From: JAJFTV01 sp964426355
GTDB lineage: Bacteria > Chloroflexota > Anaerolineae > Anaerolineales > Anaerolineaceae
DNA: 21,688 nucleotides
Assembly (NCBI GenBank): GCA_964426355.1
Contig: CAYRRA010000066.1
Span: forward strand, 1 to 21,688
Direction: 5' to 3'
Shown: positions 1-7,052 of the stretch, one piece after another
Layout: each line of letters begins with the position of its first letter
Numbering within the stretch: position 1 is the first letter of the stretch
Notes under the pieces: generated by a model
The model's input: only the letters and a program-made list of their open reading frames with translations
Database searches by the model: none
Told to the model about the DNA's origin: nothing
Position numbers and translations under genes: made by a program

Positions 1-1
1 G

Positions 2-913
2 TTGTCGGTGATATCCATTTACCTGTCCACAAAAAAGAAGTCATTGGGCTGGGTTTTGCTGGCAGGCGTGCTGTCGGGGGCAACGATGCTCACGCGCTCA
101 ATTTTTGCATTCGCTGTTTTGTTTTGCGGGGTATGGCTTGCCTGTTTTAACCCGCATCGGAAAAAAGCGGATCTTCTCTTTCTTTTGGCTGCCTTTGGCG
201 TTTGCATCCCGTGGAGCATTCGCAATTCATTGCTCATGGATAAACCTGCCTTTGTTGAAAACAGTGCAGGTTATAACCTGTTTATCGGCTATCATCCTGA
301 AGGTGACGGCGGGTTCGTTTCGCGCATTGCGATTTTGCCGATGAATATCCTGGATGACGGCGAGCGCGATCGAATTTGTTTGCGGCAAGCCGTCAAGTAT
401 GTCAGGCAAAACCCCTTAGAATCCGTGCGCAGGGTTTTTGTTCGCTTGGCTAAATTCATCGGACCGGAAGACCGGGAATTCTTTTTCTTCTACAGCAATA
501 ACCTGCTCGGCGAAATCAAACAGCCCTGGCTTATTTTTCTCTATTTGCTTCTGATCATCCCCTGGGGGTTTACGCTGGTATTCGGTGTAATGGGTCTTGG
601 GCAGATGCGCGATCAAAAACTGGTATTGCTGGTCATCCTCTTTTTGTTGGGTTATGCCTTGCCCCATTTTTTTATCATTGCTGAACCCAGGTTTCATTTA
701 GCATGGGTTCCAATCCTTATGCCATTTGCCATTCATGGCTGGAACACCAGAGGGAGAATTTATTGGAAGCAAGTTTCCCAAAGAAAGCAGTGGGTGGTTA
801 TTGCATCTTCATCCCTCATTATTTTGATGGTTCTCGCCAGTTTTGCGATGAACTATTCCAGTTTAATGGCTATCATGCGTGTTGGCGGGAACAGGTTGTT
901 CTTCTCTTATTAA
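2..913 (+). CDS. Glycosyltransferase family 39-like membrane protein (3' part)
   Basis: The 5' end is cut by the window edge: the frame is open to base 2 and the first codons are already membrane-like, so the true start lies outside. The visible 303 residues have several hydrophobic helices (about 16-32, 38-52, 58-76, 175-200, 205-226, 230-245 and a last one near 265-285). They enclose a soluble loop containing a GYNLFIGYHPEGDGG stretch and a following R/NPLES region. This layout is typical of the C-terminal half of ArnT/PMT-type lipid-linked sugar transferases, which move a sugar from a polyprenyl carrier onto a target at the outer face of the membrane. The catalytic acidic residues of this family lie near the N-terminus and are not visible, so substrate and activity cannot be judged. 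TAA stop at 911-913. Confidence 0.72.
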   Translation: MSVISIYLSTKKKSLGWVLLAGVLSGATMLTRSIFAFAVLFCGVWLACFNPHRKKADLLFLLAAFGVCIPWSIRNSLLMDKPAFVENSAGYNLFIGYHPEGDGGFVSRIAILPMNILDDGERDRICLRQAVKYVRQNPLESVRRVFVRLAKFIGPEDREFFFFYSNNLLGEIKQPWLIFLYLLLIIPWGFTLVFGVMGLGQMRDQKLVLLVILFLLGYALPHFFIIAEPRFHLAWVPILMPFAIHGWNTRGRIYWKQVSQRKQWVVIASSSLIILMVLASFAMNYSSLMAIMRVGGNRLFFSY

Positions 914-1084
914 GCGGAAAGAGACAGGTGCGTTGACCAAAAACCAGCGCTTACAGCAAGGTGGGGGTATGGCTGGCTGCCCTATGTGTTAATCCTGTTT
1001 CCTCATCAGACTCATGGTATCATTCCTGCGGTTTGTTGTGGATTTTTTAGATGCAAGCCGTGACTTTGAGATACAGGAGCCTGG

Positions 1085-2371
1085 ATGGCGCGCTTGTTTA
1101 CGATCCCACCCGGTTCGGAAAATGACCCGGCTAACCCACACCTGCGGCGTAATTTTATTGTCAATACGCTGGATTCCGCGTCTTTTTATTTTGGCGAGAC
1201 GTTTGCCGCTTACCAGACGATTCTGCCGGTCTTTGCTGCCACGCTGACCAACTCGCCGGTGTTGATTGGTTTGGTGCCCGCGATTAACGACGCAGGCTGG
1301 TTTCTGCCGCAGCTTTTCTTTGCACCCTATTTGCAGCGCATCTCGCGTAAACTGCCGCTGGTGCGCGCGCTGGCGCTGGTGGAACGTCTGCCTTATTTCT
1401 TCCTGATCCTGGCTGCTTTATGGCTGCCAAAACTACCGGGCAACACAGCCATTATCCTTTTCCTGCTGTTGATTGCCTGGAAAGGGTTGGCAGCCGGTTT
1501 GGTCGGTTTACCCTGGCAGGAATTGATTGCCACGGTCATTCCGGTATGGCTGCGTGGACGTTTCTTTGGCGTCTCCCATTTCCTGGGTAAATTGTCCGGC
1601 TTGGGTTCGGCGGCGATCGCCGGGGTGATCCTCTCGCGCCTGGTTTATCCTCAAAACTATGCGCTGGTGTTCCTGCTGAGCTTTATCGGCGTGATGGTTT
1701 CTTATTTCTTCCTGATCCTGACGGTAGAACCTGAGACGTTGCGCCCTCCACAGCCCGAAGCGGTAAAGACAGCTTTCTCCGCCCAGTTGTGGAGCATTCT
1801 CAAGGAAGATAGCAATTTTCGCCGTTATATTTACAGCCGGGCTTTGTGGTTTTTAGGCAGCATGGCAAGCGGTTTTGTGGCAGTTTACGGCATACAGCGT
1901 TTTAATTTACCGGACGCCTATGCCGCTATCTTCACTTCAGTGCTGGTGGGCTTTTCTACGCTGGGCTTTATCATCTGGGGCGCGCTCGGCGACCGCTTTG
2001 GGCACAAATTTGTCCTGATAGGTGGTGCGCTGCTGTGGGTGGGCGCGCTGGCTATCCTGCTGCTGGTGCCCGCGCAGTGGGCGCTTTACCTGGCGTTTGC
2101 CCTGATCGGTCTTTCACAGCCGGGCAACACGATTGGCGATTTGAACCTGGCAATGGAATTTGACAGCGGACCGCGCCGACCCGCTTACATTGGTCTGGTG
2201 CGCACGCTGACTGCGCCGGTGCTGCTGATTGCCCCGGTGCTGGCGGGTGCGGTGGTGAGCTGGAGCAGTTACCCGGTGATGTTTGTGTTCTCGTTCGGCT
2301 TCTCCGTATGCAGCCTGGCTCTGCTGCTGCTGGGTGTGACCGATCCGCGCAAAATAAAACCAAATGCCTGA
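1085..2371 (+). CDS. MFS transporter
   Basis: A 428-residue polytopic protein with about 12 hydrophobic segments, the usual size and topology of a major facilitator superfamily carrier. The ATG at 1085 is preceded by AGGAG at good spacing. The N-terminal soluble stretch (about residues 1-22, rich in Pro, Asn and Arg) is cytoplasmic-like. A central loop around residues 215-245 (PETLRPPQPE followed by a charged segment) separates the two six-helix halves. The second half has an MFS motif-A-like loop, GALGDRFGHK, around residue 300. The substrate cannot be inferred. It stands alone: 171 bases separate it from the glycosyltransferase, and an inverted repeat follows its stop codon. Confidence 0.85.
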   Translation: MARLFTIPPGSENDPANPHLRRNFIVNTLDSASFYFGETFAAYQTILPVFAATLTNSPVLIGLVPAINDAGWFLPQLFFAPYLQRISRKLPLVRALALVERLPYFFLILAALWLPKLPGNTAIILFLLLIAWKGLAAGLVGLPWQELIATVIPVWLRGRFFGVSHFLGKLSGLGSAAIAGVILSRLVYPQNYALVFLLSFIGVMVSYFFLILTVEPETLRPPQPEAVKTAFSAQLWSILKEDSNFRRYIYSRALWFLGSMASGFVAVYGIQRFNLPDAYAAIFTSVLVGFSTLGFIIWGALGDRFGHKFVLIGGALLWVGALAILLLVPAQWALYLAFALIGLSQPGNTIGDLNLAMEFDSGPRRPAYIGLVRTLTAPVLLIAPVLAGAVVSWSSYPVMFVFSFGFSVCSLALLLLGVTDPRKIKPNA

Positions 2372-2422
2372 TAACCGGTTTAGAGCATCTTTACAGAGAT
2401 ACTCTTCAAACGAAACCGGTTA
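2372..2422. repeat. Inverted repeat directly after the MFS stop codon
   Basis: Perfect 10-bp arms TAACCGGTTT (2372-2381) and AAACCGGTTA (2413-2422) begin at the base after the TGA stop. Inside them AGAGCAT and ATACTCT form a second, near-perfect (6 of 7) pair, so the RNA can fold as a nested hairpin. A T-run follows only after about 20 bases (2440-2447), so it is not a textbook intrinsic terminator. A 3'-end stabilising or terminating element is the simplest reading. Confidence 0.5.
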
Positions 2423-2526
2423 ATTCGCCTGGATGGAGTTTTTTTTGTACAATTATAGATGGTGAATTACATAGCAGATCGAATGTTCTTTTCTTTTTTT
2501 GAAGTATTGATAAGAGATGGTGATGG

Positions 2527-3204
2527 ATGACAAGCGAAACGAAACGTAATCATGGCGGATTTTTCGCCATAGCAGGCGACGTACAAATCTATATGAAGAT
2601 TCTGTACCTTTTTCTATCATTCCCACTCGGCACGATCTATTTCGTCTATTTCTTGACCGGTTTTTCACTGGGAATTGGGCTCATCATCACGCTTCTGGGG
2701 ATCCCAATCTTGGTCGGGATGCTGGCTTCCGCCAGAGCGCTGGCTGTGTTCGAACGCTGGTTGGCTGGCAGCATGCTCAGAATCAAGATCCCCGCTGAGC
2801 CACAGGGCGAGAAGTTCACCGGTAATCTGTGGGCGCGCTTGAAGAACCTGGTGGGCAGCGCTTCCACATGGCGCTACGTGGGTTATCTTCTCGTACGTTT
2901 TCCGATGGGGTTGGTTTCTTTTGTGATCGTGGTGACGCTGGTTTCGCTTTCATTGGGGCTGATGTTTGCACCGCTTTACTATCATCTGCCCGGTGTGATG
3001 CTTGGCTGGTCATCGGGCTGGCAGGTCGATACGATGCCGGAGGCGTTGGCGGCATCTCTACTGGGTGTTGGGTTGAGTATTCTTTCGTTGCACGTCTTCA
3101 AGTGGCTGGCGTGGTCCTGGGGGTGGGTCGCGCGGCGGATGTTATCCGGGCGACCGCGAAAAAGTGCGCCGATTGAGGTATCTGCCGGGTTATCTACTGA
3201 GTAA
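2527..3204 (+). CDS. Membrane protein with putative 'Sensor' domain
   Basis: A 225-residue protein resembling the putative sensor domain often found at the N-terminus of actinobacterial and Chloroflexi histidine kinases: paired hydrophobic hairpins, each starting with a FPLG motif (SFPLGTIYF near residue 31 and RFPMGLVSF near 125). Four or more membrane segments are visible (about 25-45, 47-70, 128-160, 175-200). Between the pairs lies a soluble stretch with a WARLKNLVGSASTWR motif. No kinase, GGDEF or DNA-binding domain follows, so here the domain stands alone. The start at 2527 has only a weak Shine-Dalgarno; the ATG at 2593 just before the first helix is an alternative. It precedes the acyltransferase by 37 bases and is probably co-transcribed with it. 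Confidence 0.7.
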   Translation: MTSETKRNHGGFFAIAGDVQIYMKILYLFLSFPLGTIYFVYFLTGFSLGIGLIITLLGIPILVGMLASARALAVFERWLAGSMLRIKIPAEPQGEKFTGNLWARLKNLVGSASTWRYVGYLLVRFPMGLVSFVIVVTLVSLSLGLMFAPLYYHLPGVMLGWSSGWQVDTMPEALAASLLGVGLSILSLHVFKWLAWSWGWVARRMLSGRPRKSAPIEVSAGLSTE

Positions 3205-3241
3205 ATTAGTTTTAAAATCTGATGCAAAGGAACAGGTGCAC

Positions 3242-4393
3242 ATGAACATTCAACTCAAAGAAGTTGTGACTCGTAAGGATTTGAACACCTTTGTTCGTTT
3301 CCCGCTCTCGCTTTACCGGGATCATCCCTGTTACGTACCAACATTGGTGATGGACGATCTTAACACATTGCGCCGTGACAAAAACCCGGCTTTTGAGCAC
3401 TGCGAGGCAGCCTATTGGCTGGCTTACAAAGATGGGGAGGTTGTTGGGCGGATTGCCGCCATTCTCAACCGGCTGCATATCGAGAAGTGGAAACAGTCTT
3501 ATGTGCGCTTTGGCTGGGTGGATTTCATTGACGACCTGGAGGTTTCGGCGGCTCTGTTTGGGGCAGTTGAGCAATGGGCAGCCGAAAAGGGTATGACCTC
3601 TGTGCACGGTCCATTGGGTTTCACCGATATGGATCGCGAAGGGATGCTGGTAGAGGGGTTTGATGAGCTGGGTACGTTGGCGGCAATCTACAACTATCCA
3701 TATTACCCCGAACACCTGGAGAAACTGGGCTACAGCAAGGATATCGATTGGATGGAGTTTGAAGTACGGGTGCCGAAAGAACCGATCGAAAGAATTGCCA
3801 AACTGGCTGAACTGGTTGAGCGGCGCTACAATCTGCGCATAGCCAATATACAAAACAAGAAAGAGCTGATGAATTACGTAGGCGATTTGTTTGATTTGCT
3901 GGACGCAGCCTATATGCCTTTGTATGGCGTGGTGCCGCTCACGCGCAAGCAGGTGGAAGCCTACGTGCAGCAGTACTTTGGCTTCATCTCACCCGAATTT
4001 GTCCCTATCGTCCTGGATGAAAACAACCGCATGGTGGCTTTCGGTATCAGCATGCCCTCGCTCTCTCGCGCGCTGCAAAAATCGCGCGGGCAGTTATTTC
4101 CCTTTGGATTCATCCATCTTCTGCGTGCGCTCAAGCAGAACGATCACGGTGACCTTTACCTGGTGGCAGTTCGACCGGAGTTTCAAGGTTTGGGTGTAAA
4201 CGCTTTGCTGATCAACCGCATGATTGAGGTATTCAACCGTCATGGTATCCACACAGTCGAATCTAACCCGGAACTGGAGACCAACCTGCTTGTGCAAGGG
4301 CAGTGGAAATACTTTGAAACGCGCCAGCACAAGCGCCGGAGAGTCTACATCAAGGAACTGGCTTCCTTAGCGCAGCTTCCCGAAAGCCAATAA
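3242..4393 (+). CDS. GNAT-like N-acyltransferase
   Basis: Start chosen at ATG 3242 because AAGGA lies about 11 bases upstream and the more upstream in-frame codons overlap the preceding gene. This gives 383 residues, longer than a single GNAT domain of about 150. The C-terminal half has the acetyl-CoA-binding motif A: VAVRPEFQGLGVNALL around residues 307-322, matching the R/QxxGxG/A pyrophosphate loop. The N-terminal half (LSLYRDHPCYVPTL, then AYWLAYKDGEVVGRIAAILN) looks like a second GNAT-type fold, and HGPLGFTDMDREGMLVEGFDE is a strongly patterned loop. Large two-lobed GNAT proteins of this kind occur in several phyla, with substrate generally unknown. The reaction (acyl transfer from CoA to an amine) is inferred from family only. 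Confidence 0.75.
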   Translation: MNIQLKEVVTRKDLNTFVRFPLSLYRDHPCYVPTLVMDDLNTLRRDKNPAFEHCEAAYWLAYKDGEVVGRIAAILNRLHIEKWKQSYVRFGWVDFIDDLEVSAALFGAVEQWAAEKGMTSVHGPLGFTDMDREGMLVEGFDELGTLAAIYNYPYYPEHLEKLGYSKDIDWMEFEVRVPKEPIERIAKLAELVERRYNLRIANIQNKKELMNYVGDLFDLLDAAYMPLYGVVPLTRKQVEAYVQQYFGFISPEFVPIVLDENNRMVAFGISMPSLSRALQKSRGQLFPFGFIHLLRALKQNDHGDLYLVAVRPEFQGLGVNALLINRMIEVFNRHGIHTVESNPELETNLLVQGQWKYFETRQHKRRRVYIKELASLAQLPESQ

Positions 4394-4456
4394 CCGGTCA
4401 GGCGTTTTGTGTTGTAAAAATATCCAGATTTTTCTTTTGGAAGAACACAAAAAATA

Positions 4457-4497
4457 CCCCTTTACCGGCGCTTCAGTGATTTCGCGCCGGTAAGGGG
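4457..4497 (-). terminator. Intrinsic terminator for the RRM gene, possibly bidirectional
   Basis: The arms CCCCTTTACCGGCGC (4457-4471) and GCGCCGGTAAGGGG (4484-4497) pair over 14 positions with a single bulge. Read on the - strand the stem is followed by TATTTTTTGTGTT, a good U-tract, so it terminates the RNA-binding protein transcript. On the + strand the tail is only moderately T-rich, but the same stem could also end the acyltransferase transcript. Confidence 0.8.
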
Positions 4498-4528
4498 TTG
4501 TATATTCAATTTTGTAACAAGATATGAT

Positions 4529-4565
4529 GTTATCCTGACCTGTCTTCAGATCAGGTCAGGATAAC
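4529..4565. repeat. Perfect 14-bp inverted repeat downstream of the RRM gene
   Basis: GTTATCCTGACCTG (4529-4542) and CAGGTCAGGATAAC (4552-4565) are perfectly complementary around a 9-base loop. It begins 15 bases past the stop of the RRM gene, on the - strand, and precedes the stronger U-tailed hairpin at 4457-4497. There is no T-run next to it. It may stabilise the mRNA 3' end or act as the first of two stacked terminators. Confidence 0.6.
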
Positions 4566-4579
4566 CGTTTGAGCCGCTT

Positions 4580-4909
4580 CTAGCGACGGCGGTCAAAGCC
4601 ACCGCCACCGCCACGCGAGCGGTCGTTTCGTCGGCGGTCAAACCCGCCACCGCCGCGTTCTTCCCGCGGTCGCGCCAGGTTGACAGTGAGTGCGCGTTCC
4701 ATGAAATTTGCACCGTTGAGTACGCTGATTGCTTTTTGTGCTTCAGCTTCGGTTTCCATTTCTACAAAGGCAAACCCTCGCGCGCGTCCAGTCTCACGAT
4801 CTTTGACGATTGTCACAGATTTAACCGTGCCAGCCTGGGCGAACAAATCGTGCAATTCATCCTCCGTAGCGGAATAAGACAGGTTTCCAACATAAAGCTT
4901 GACTTCCAT
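4580..4909 (-). CDS. RRM-domain RNA-binding protein with glycine-rich tail
   Basis: A 109-residue protein with one RNA-recognition motif: RNP2 LYVGNL at residues 5-10 and RNP1 RGFAFVEM at 44-51. These are the aromatic/basic strands that stack on single-stranded RNA. The C-terminus (about 82-109) is a Gly/Arg-rich tail with GGGGFDRRR repeated. This is the layout of the cyanobacterial and Chloroflexi Rbp family, small cytoplasmic RNA chaperones often induced by cold. The start is set at ATG 4909 because GGAGA lies just upstream; an upstream in-frame ATG at 4963 adds 18 residues that do not look like protein. Its own promoter, a long structured leader and a terminator make it monocistronic. Confidence 0.93.
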   Translation of the reverse strand: MEVKLYVGNLSYSATEDELHDLFAQAGTVKSVTIVKDRETGRARGFAFVEMETEAEAQKAISVLNGANFMERALTVNLARPREERGGGGFDRRRNDRSRGGGGGFDRRR

Positions 4910-4984
4910 TCGATCTCCATTTTGAACTAGGTGGTTACAGTGCCGGGCACACGTGGGGTTCATCCTGAGGTGTATATATTTTGA

Positions 4985-5038
4985 CTACCAGTGCGACTTT
5001 CGGGAATCATGCCAACCCGAAAGTCCAACGATCTCCAT
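4985..5038 (-). CDS. Possible 17-codon upstream ORF in the RRM leader
   Basis: ATG at 5038 opens a frame reading MEIVGLSGWHDSRKSHW before TAG at 4985-4987. Its first ten bases, ATGGAGATCG, repeat exactly those that precede the true RRM start (4911-4920), where they provide the ribosome-binding site. No clear Shine-Dalgarno precedes this ATG, so translation is doubtful. It overlaps the leader hairpin completely. Confidence 0.2.
   Translation of the reverse strand: MEIVGLSGWHDSRKSHW
4995..5025 (-). promoter_or_regulatory. Leader hairpin upstream of the RRM gene
   Basis: GACTTTCGGG (4995-5004) and CCCGAAAGTC (5016-5025) form a perfect 10-bp stem with an 11-base loop, inside the predicted 5' untranslated RNA of the RRM gene about 90 bases before its start. 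It lacks a U-tract, so it is unlikely to be an attenuator; a stability or temperature-responsive element fits better. Confidence 0.5.
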
Positions 5039-5084
5039 CTTACAAATTGGGGAAACACTGCTCATCTCATCTACCGGCTATTTT

Positions 5085-5113
5085 AGTATATATGGTTGAT
5101 TGCATTAACGCAA
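5085..5113 (-). promoter_or_regulatory. Predicted promoter of the RRM gene
   Basis: On the - strand TTGCGT (5108-5113) is followed after exactly 17 bases by TATACT (5085-5090), five of six bases matching the -10 consensus. The start of transcription would be near 5078, giving a leader of about 170 nt. Confidence 0.5.
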
Positions 5114-5381
5114 GCGGAAATTGTCAAGTATTTTGAACATTTAGTCGCCCCTGCCCGCCTTTGACTGCCCAGAAACATTTCTGGAAACCAATCCTGAAAT
5201 AACGGAGTGTTCCCCCAAGTGTATCTATCCTCACCGGCATTCATGTTGGGTAAACGCTGAAAAATGAACAAACAAAAACCATACCCTGGTGATAAAATGT
5301 AGGGTTGGGAGGACATTCCTCCGGGATCGCATTGAAAAATCGATTTTGACGACCACGTTGTTGGATGAGGGACTGAGAAGG
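5114..5381. other. Intergenic region between rbp-type gene and double-MerR gene
   Basis: No convincing gene. On the + strand it holds an ACCCT...AGGGT dyad (5283-5304 region) around a TAAAAT -10-like hexamer, but no matching -35, and a small GGAGG-ACATT-CCTCC hairpin near 5309-5323. The frame of the following MerR gene stays open back to a GTG at 5289, but those 31 residues do not resemble a MerR N-terminus. Confidence 0.4.
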
Positions 5382-6155
5382 ATGAAGGCTAAAAAACAAC
5401 GAAAATACTTGCGTACTTCCGACCTGGCGCGCGCAGTGGGTGTGCACGTGAATACGGTACGCCTGTATGAGCACTGGGGGCTGATACCGCCCGCCAGCCG
5501 TACCCCGTCCGGCTATCGTCGTTTCACGCAACGCCACCTGGATTGTTTACGCCTGGCGCGCATGGTTTATTCCGGCGATTACCCGGGGCGTACAATCCGG
5601 CGCTCAGGGGTTCGCATTATCAGCAAAGCCGTATCGGGCGATTTGGGTGGGGCGTTGGAAATGGCATATCAGTACAGTGCTCTGGTGGCGGCTGAGTATG
5701 CGCAGGCAGAGGCTGCCGTTGCCCTGCTGGAACGCTGGGCAAGCGGCGCAGCCACCGATGCCACACGCGGAACCCTGGGGATCAGTCAAACTGCCCGGCT
5801 GCTGGGTGTCAGCGTTGATATCCTTCGCAACTGGGACCGCAATGGGTTAATCGAAGTGCCGCGCAACCCCAACAACCGCTACCGTGAGTATAGCCCCGCA
5901 GAAATCGGTCGGCTGCGCGTCATTCGCATGCTCAGCCGTGCCGGTTATAGCTGTATGGCGATCCTGCGCATGCTCAAATATTTGGATGCTGGAAAGCGGG
6001 AAGGGCTGCGCGCTGTGCTGGATACACCGCACCCGGACGAAGATGTGTACACAGCCGCCGATCACTGGTTGAGCACGCTGGAGGAGCAGACAGAGCGCGT
6101 GCAGGAAGTCATCCGGCTTCTTGAAACGATGATGTCTGAAAAAAGAGGGGAGTAA
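5382..6155 (+). CDS. MerR-family regulator with two DNA-binding domains
   Basis: 257 residues from ATG 5382 (weakly placed GAGGGA and AGAAGG upstream). The first MerR helix-turn-helix and wing are at residues 10-60: LRTSDLARAVGVHVNTVRLYEHWGL, then RTPSGYRRFT. A helical segment of about 90-122 (Ala/Glu/Leu-rich) follows. A second complete MerR domain is at 131-200: LGISQTARLLGVSVDILRNWDRNGL, then NRYREYSPAEIGRLRVI. A C-terminal helix (about 225-253) is coiled-coil-like. Ordinary MerR proteins have one such domain and dimerise; two in one chain suggests a pseudo-dimer or a reader of four half-sites. No metal-binding cysteines or effector domain are evident. It lies 204 bases upstream of the reductase/ABC genes on the same strand and may control them; that link is inference. 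Confidence 0.88.
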   Translation: MKAKKQRKYLRTSDLARAVGVHVNTVRLYEHWGLIPPASRTPSGYRRFTQRHLDCLRLARMVYSGDYPGRTIRRSGVRIISKAVSGDLGGALEMAYQYSALVAAEYAQAEAAVALLERWASGAATDATRGTLGISQTARLLGVSVDILRNWDRNGLIEVPRNPNNRYREYSPAEIGRLRVIRMLSRAGYSCMAILRMLKYLDAGKREGLRAVLDTPHPDEDVYTAADHWLSTLEEQTERVQEVIRLLETMMSEKRGE

Positions 6156-6312
6156 TTTTCTTCTAAGTGATCGGCTGTTTTTTGGTCACCTACCATTAAA
6201 GGTGGTGGGTGGGATTAGATACTTTATCCCGAATTATGAATAAAATAATTCCAGACGAGTACATCGCTGGTAAATAAAAAACCCTACACTTGCACACCAG
6301 AGTTATACAATC

Positions 6313-6337
6313 AATATGTACGATCCGCGTACATATT
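6313..6337 (+). promoter_or_regulatory. Perfect palindrome in the leader of the reductase gene
   Basis: AATATGTACG (6313-6322) and CGTACATATT (6328-6337) are perfect 10-bp arms about a 5-base centre, 23 bases before the ATG at 6360. A TATACAAT -10-like element (6304-6311) lies just upstream, so this is well placed as an operator near the transcription start. A run of T follows the right arm, so an RNA hairpin with attenuator function is the alternative. Another GTACAT occurs at about 6259-6264. Confidence 0.55.
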
Positions 6338-6359
6338 TTTTCGCGTATGGAGAGAGACA

Positions 6360-7037
6360 ATGACAAAACCGAAAGTGATCCTTTTTAACGGAATTTGCCT
6401 GGATGGGCGCATGGATAACGGTGCCGGCGGGGTGGATATGGGGTTGTATTACCAAATCGCAGCAAACTGGAATGCAGACGCGATGCTTTCCGGCAGCAGC
6501 ACCATCCTGGCTGCCTTTGCTGGTCAGGATCAGGTCACCAATCAATCGCAGCATGAACCGAAAGTTTTATACCCCAATGCCGTTCCTTACCTGGTTGTTG
6601 TGGACAGCCGCGGCCAGATCCAAAACTGGAAGCAGATCCAGTCGCAGCCTTACTGGCAGCAAACGGTGGCGCTTTGCTCGCAATCTACGCCGCAAGTAGC
6701 TCTGGGTGAGATGGCTGCCGCCGGTGTACCCGTTATCACTGCCGGTACGGATAGGTTGGATTTGCACACCGCCCTGGAAGAATTGAATACTCGCTTTGGG
6801 ATCCAAACACTGCGCGTCGACAGCGGTGGAGTTTTGAACGGCATCTTGCTGCGTGCTGGTCTGGTGGATGAGGTCAGCGTTTTGATATCGCCGGCATTGG
6901 CAGGTGCGAGCATGCCAGGATCTTTTTTTGACGATCCTTCCGCCGGAGAAACGCAGCCCATCCCCCTGCGCCTGCTGCATTGCGAGCAAATCGGCACAGA
7001 TGTGCTCTGGCTGCGCTACGAAGTGAAACCTCAATAA
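6360..7037 (+). CDS. RibD C-terminal/DHFR-like reductase
   Basis: 225 residues, preceded by GGAGAG at proper spacing. The protein has the dihydrofolate-reductase-like fold of the RibD C-terminal family: the N-terminal strand KVILFNGICLDGRMDN (family form is 'xxSxDGrxa'), GLYYQIAANWNADAMLSGSSTI for the following helix and strand, and near the C-terminus LRVDSGGVLNGILLRAGLVDEVSVLISPALAG. That last stretch corresponds to the NADPH-binding 'EGGxxLxxxLLxxxLVDELxLxxxP' block of RibD. It lacks the N-terminal deaminase domain, as in stand-alone RibG/RibD-like and YwjB-type proteins. Family members reduce pterin, pyrimidine or other nitrogen heterocycles with NADPH; the substrate here is unknown. The stop is 15 bases before the ABC ATPase start, so the genes are probably co-transcribed. 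Confidence 0.82.
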   Translation: MTKPKVILFNGICLDGRMDNGAGGVDMGLYYQIAANWNADAMLSGSSTILAAFAGQDQVTNQSQHEPKVLYPNAVPYLVVVDSRGQIQNWKQIQSQPYWQQTVALCSQSTPQVALGEMAAAGVPVITAGTDRLDLHTALEELNTRFGIQTLRVDSGGVLNGILLRAGLVDEVSVLISPALAGASMPGSFFDDPSAGETQPIPLRLLHCEQIGTDVLWLRYEVKPQ

Positions 7038-7052
7038 AGGAGATTGGTCTTG

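Noticed and set aside
3212..3853. 213-codon open frame on the - strand opposite the acyltransferase
   Set aside because: Antisense shadow; the + strand frame has clear GNAT motifs and a ribosome-binding site.
6187..6211. CACCTACC/GGTGGGTG pairing as a terminator of the double-MerR gene
   Set aside because: It contains a G-U pair, alternative registers are equally good and no T-run follows.
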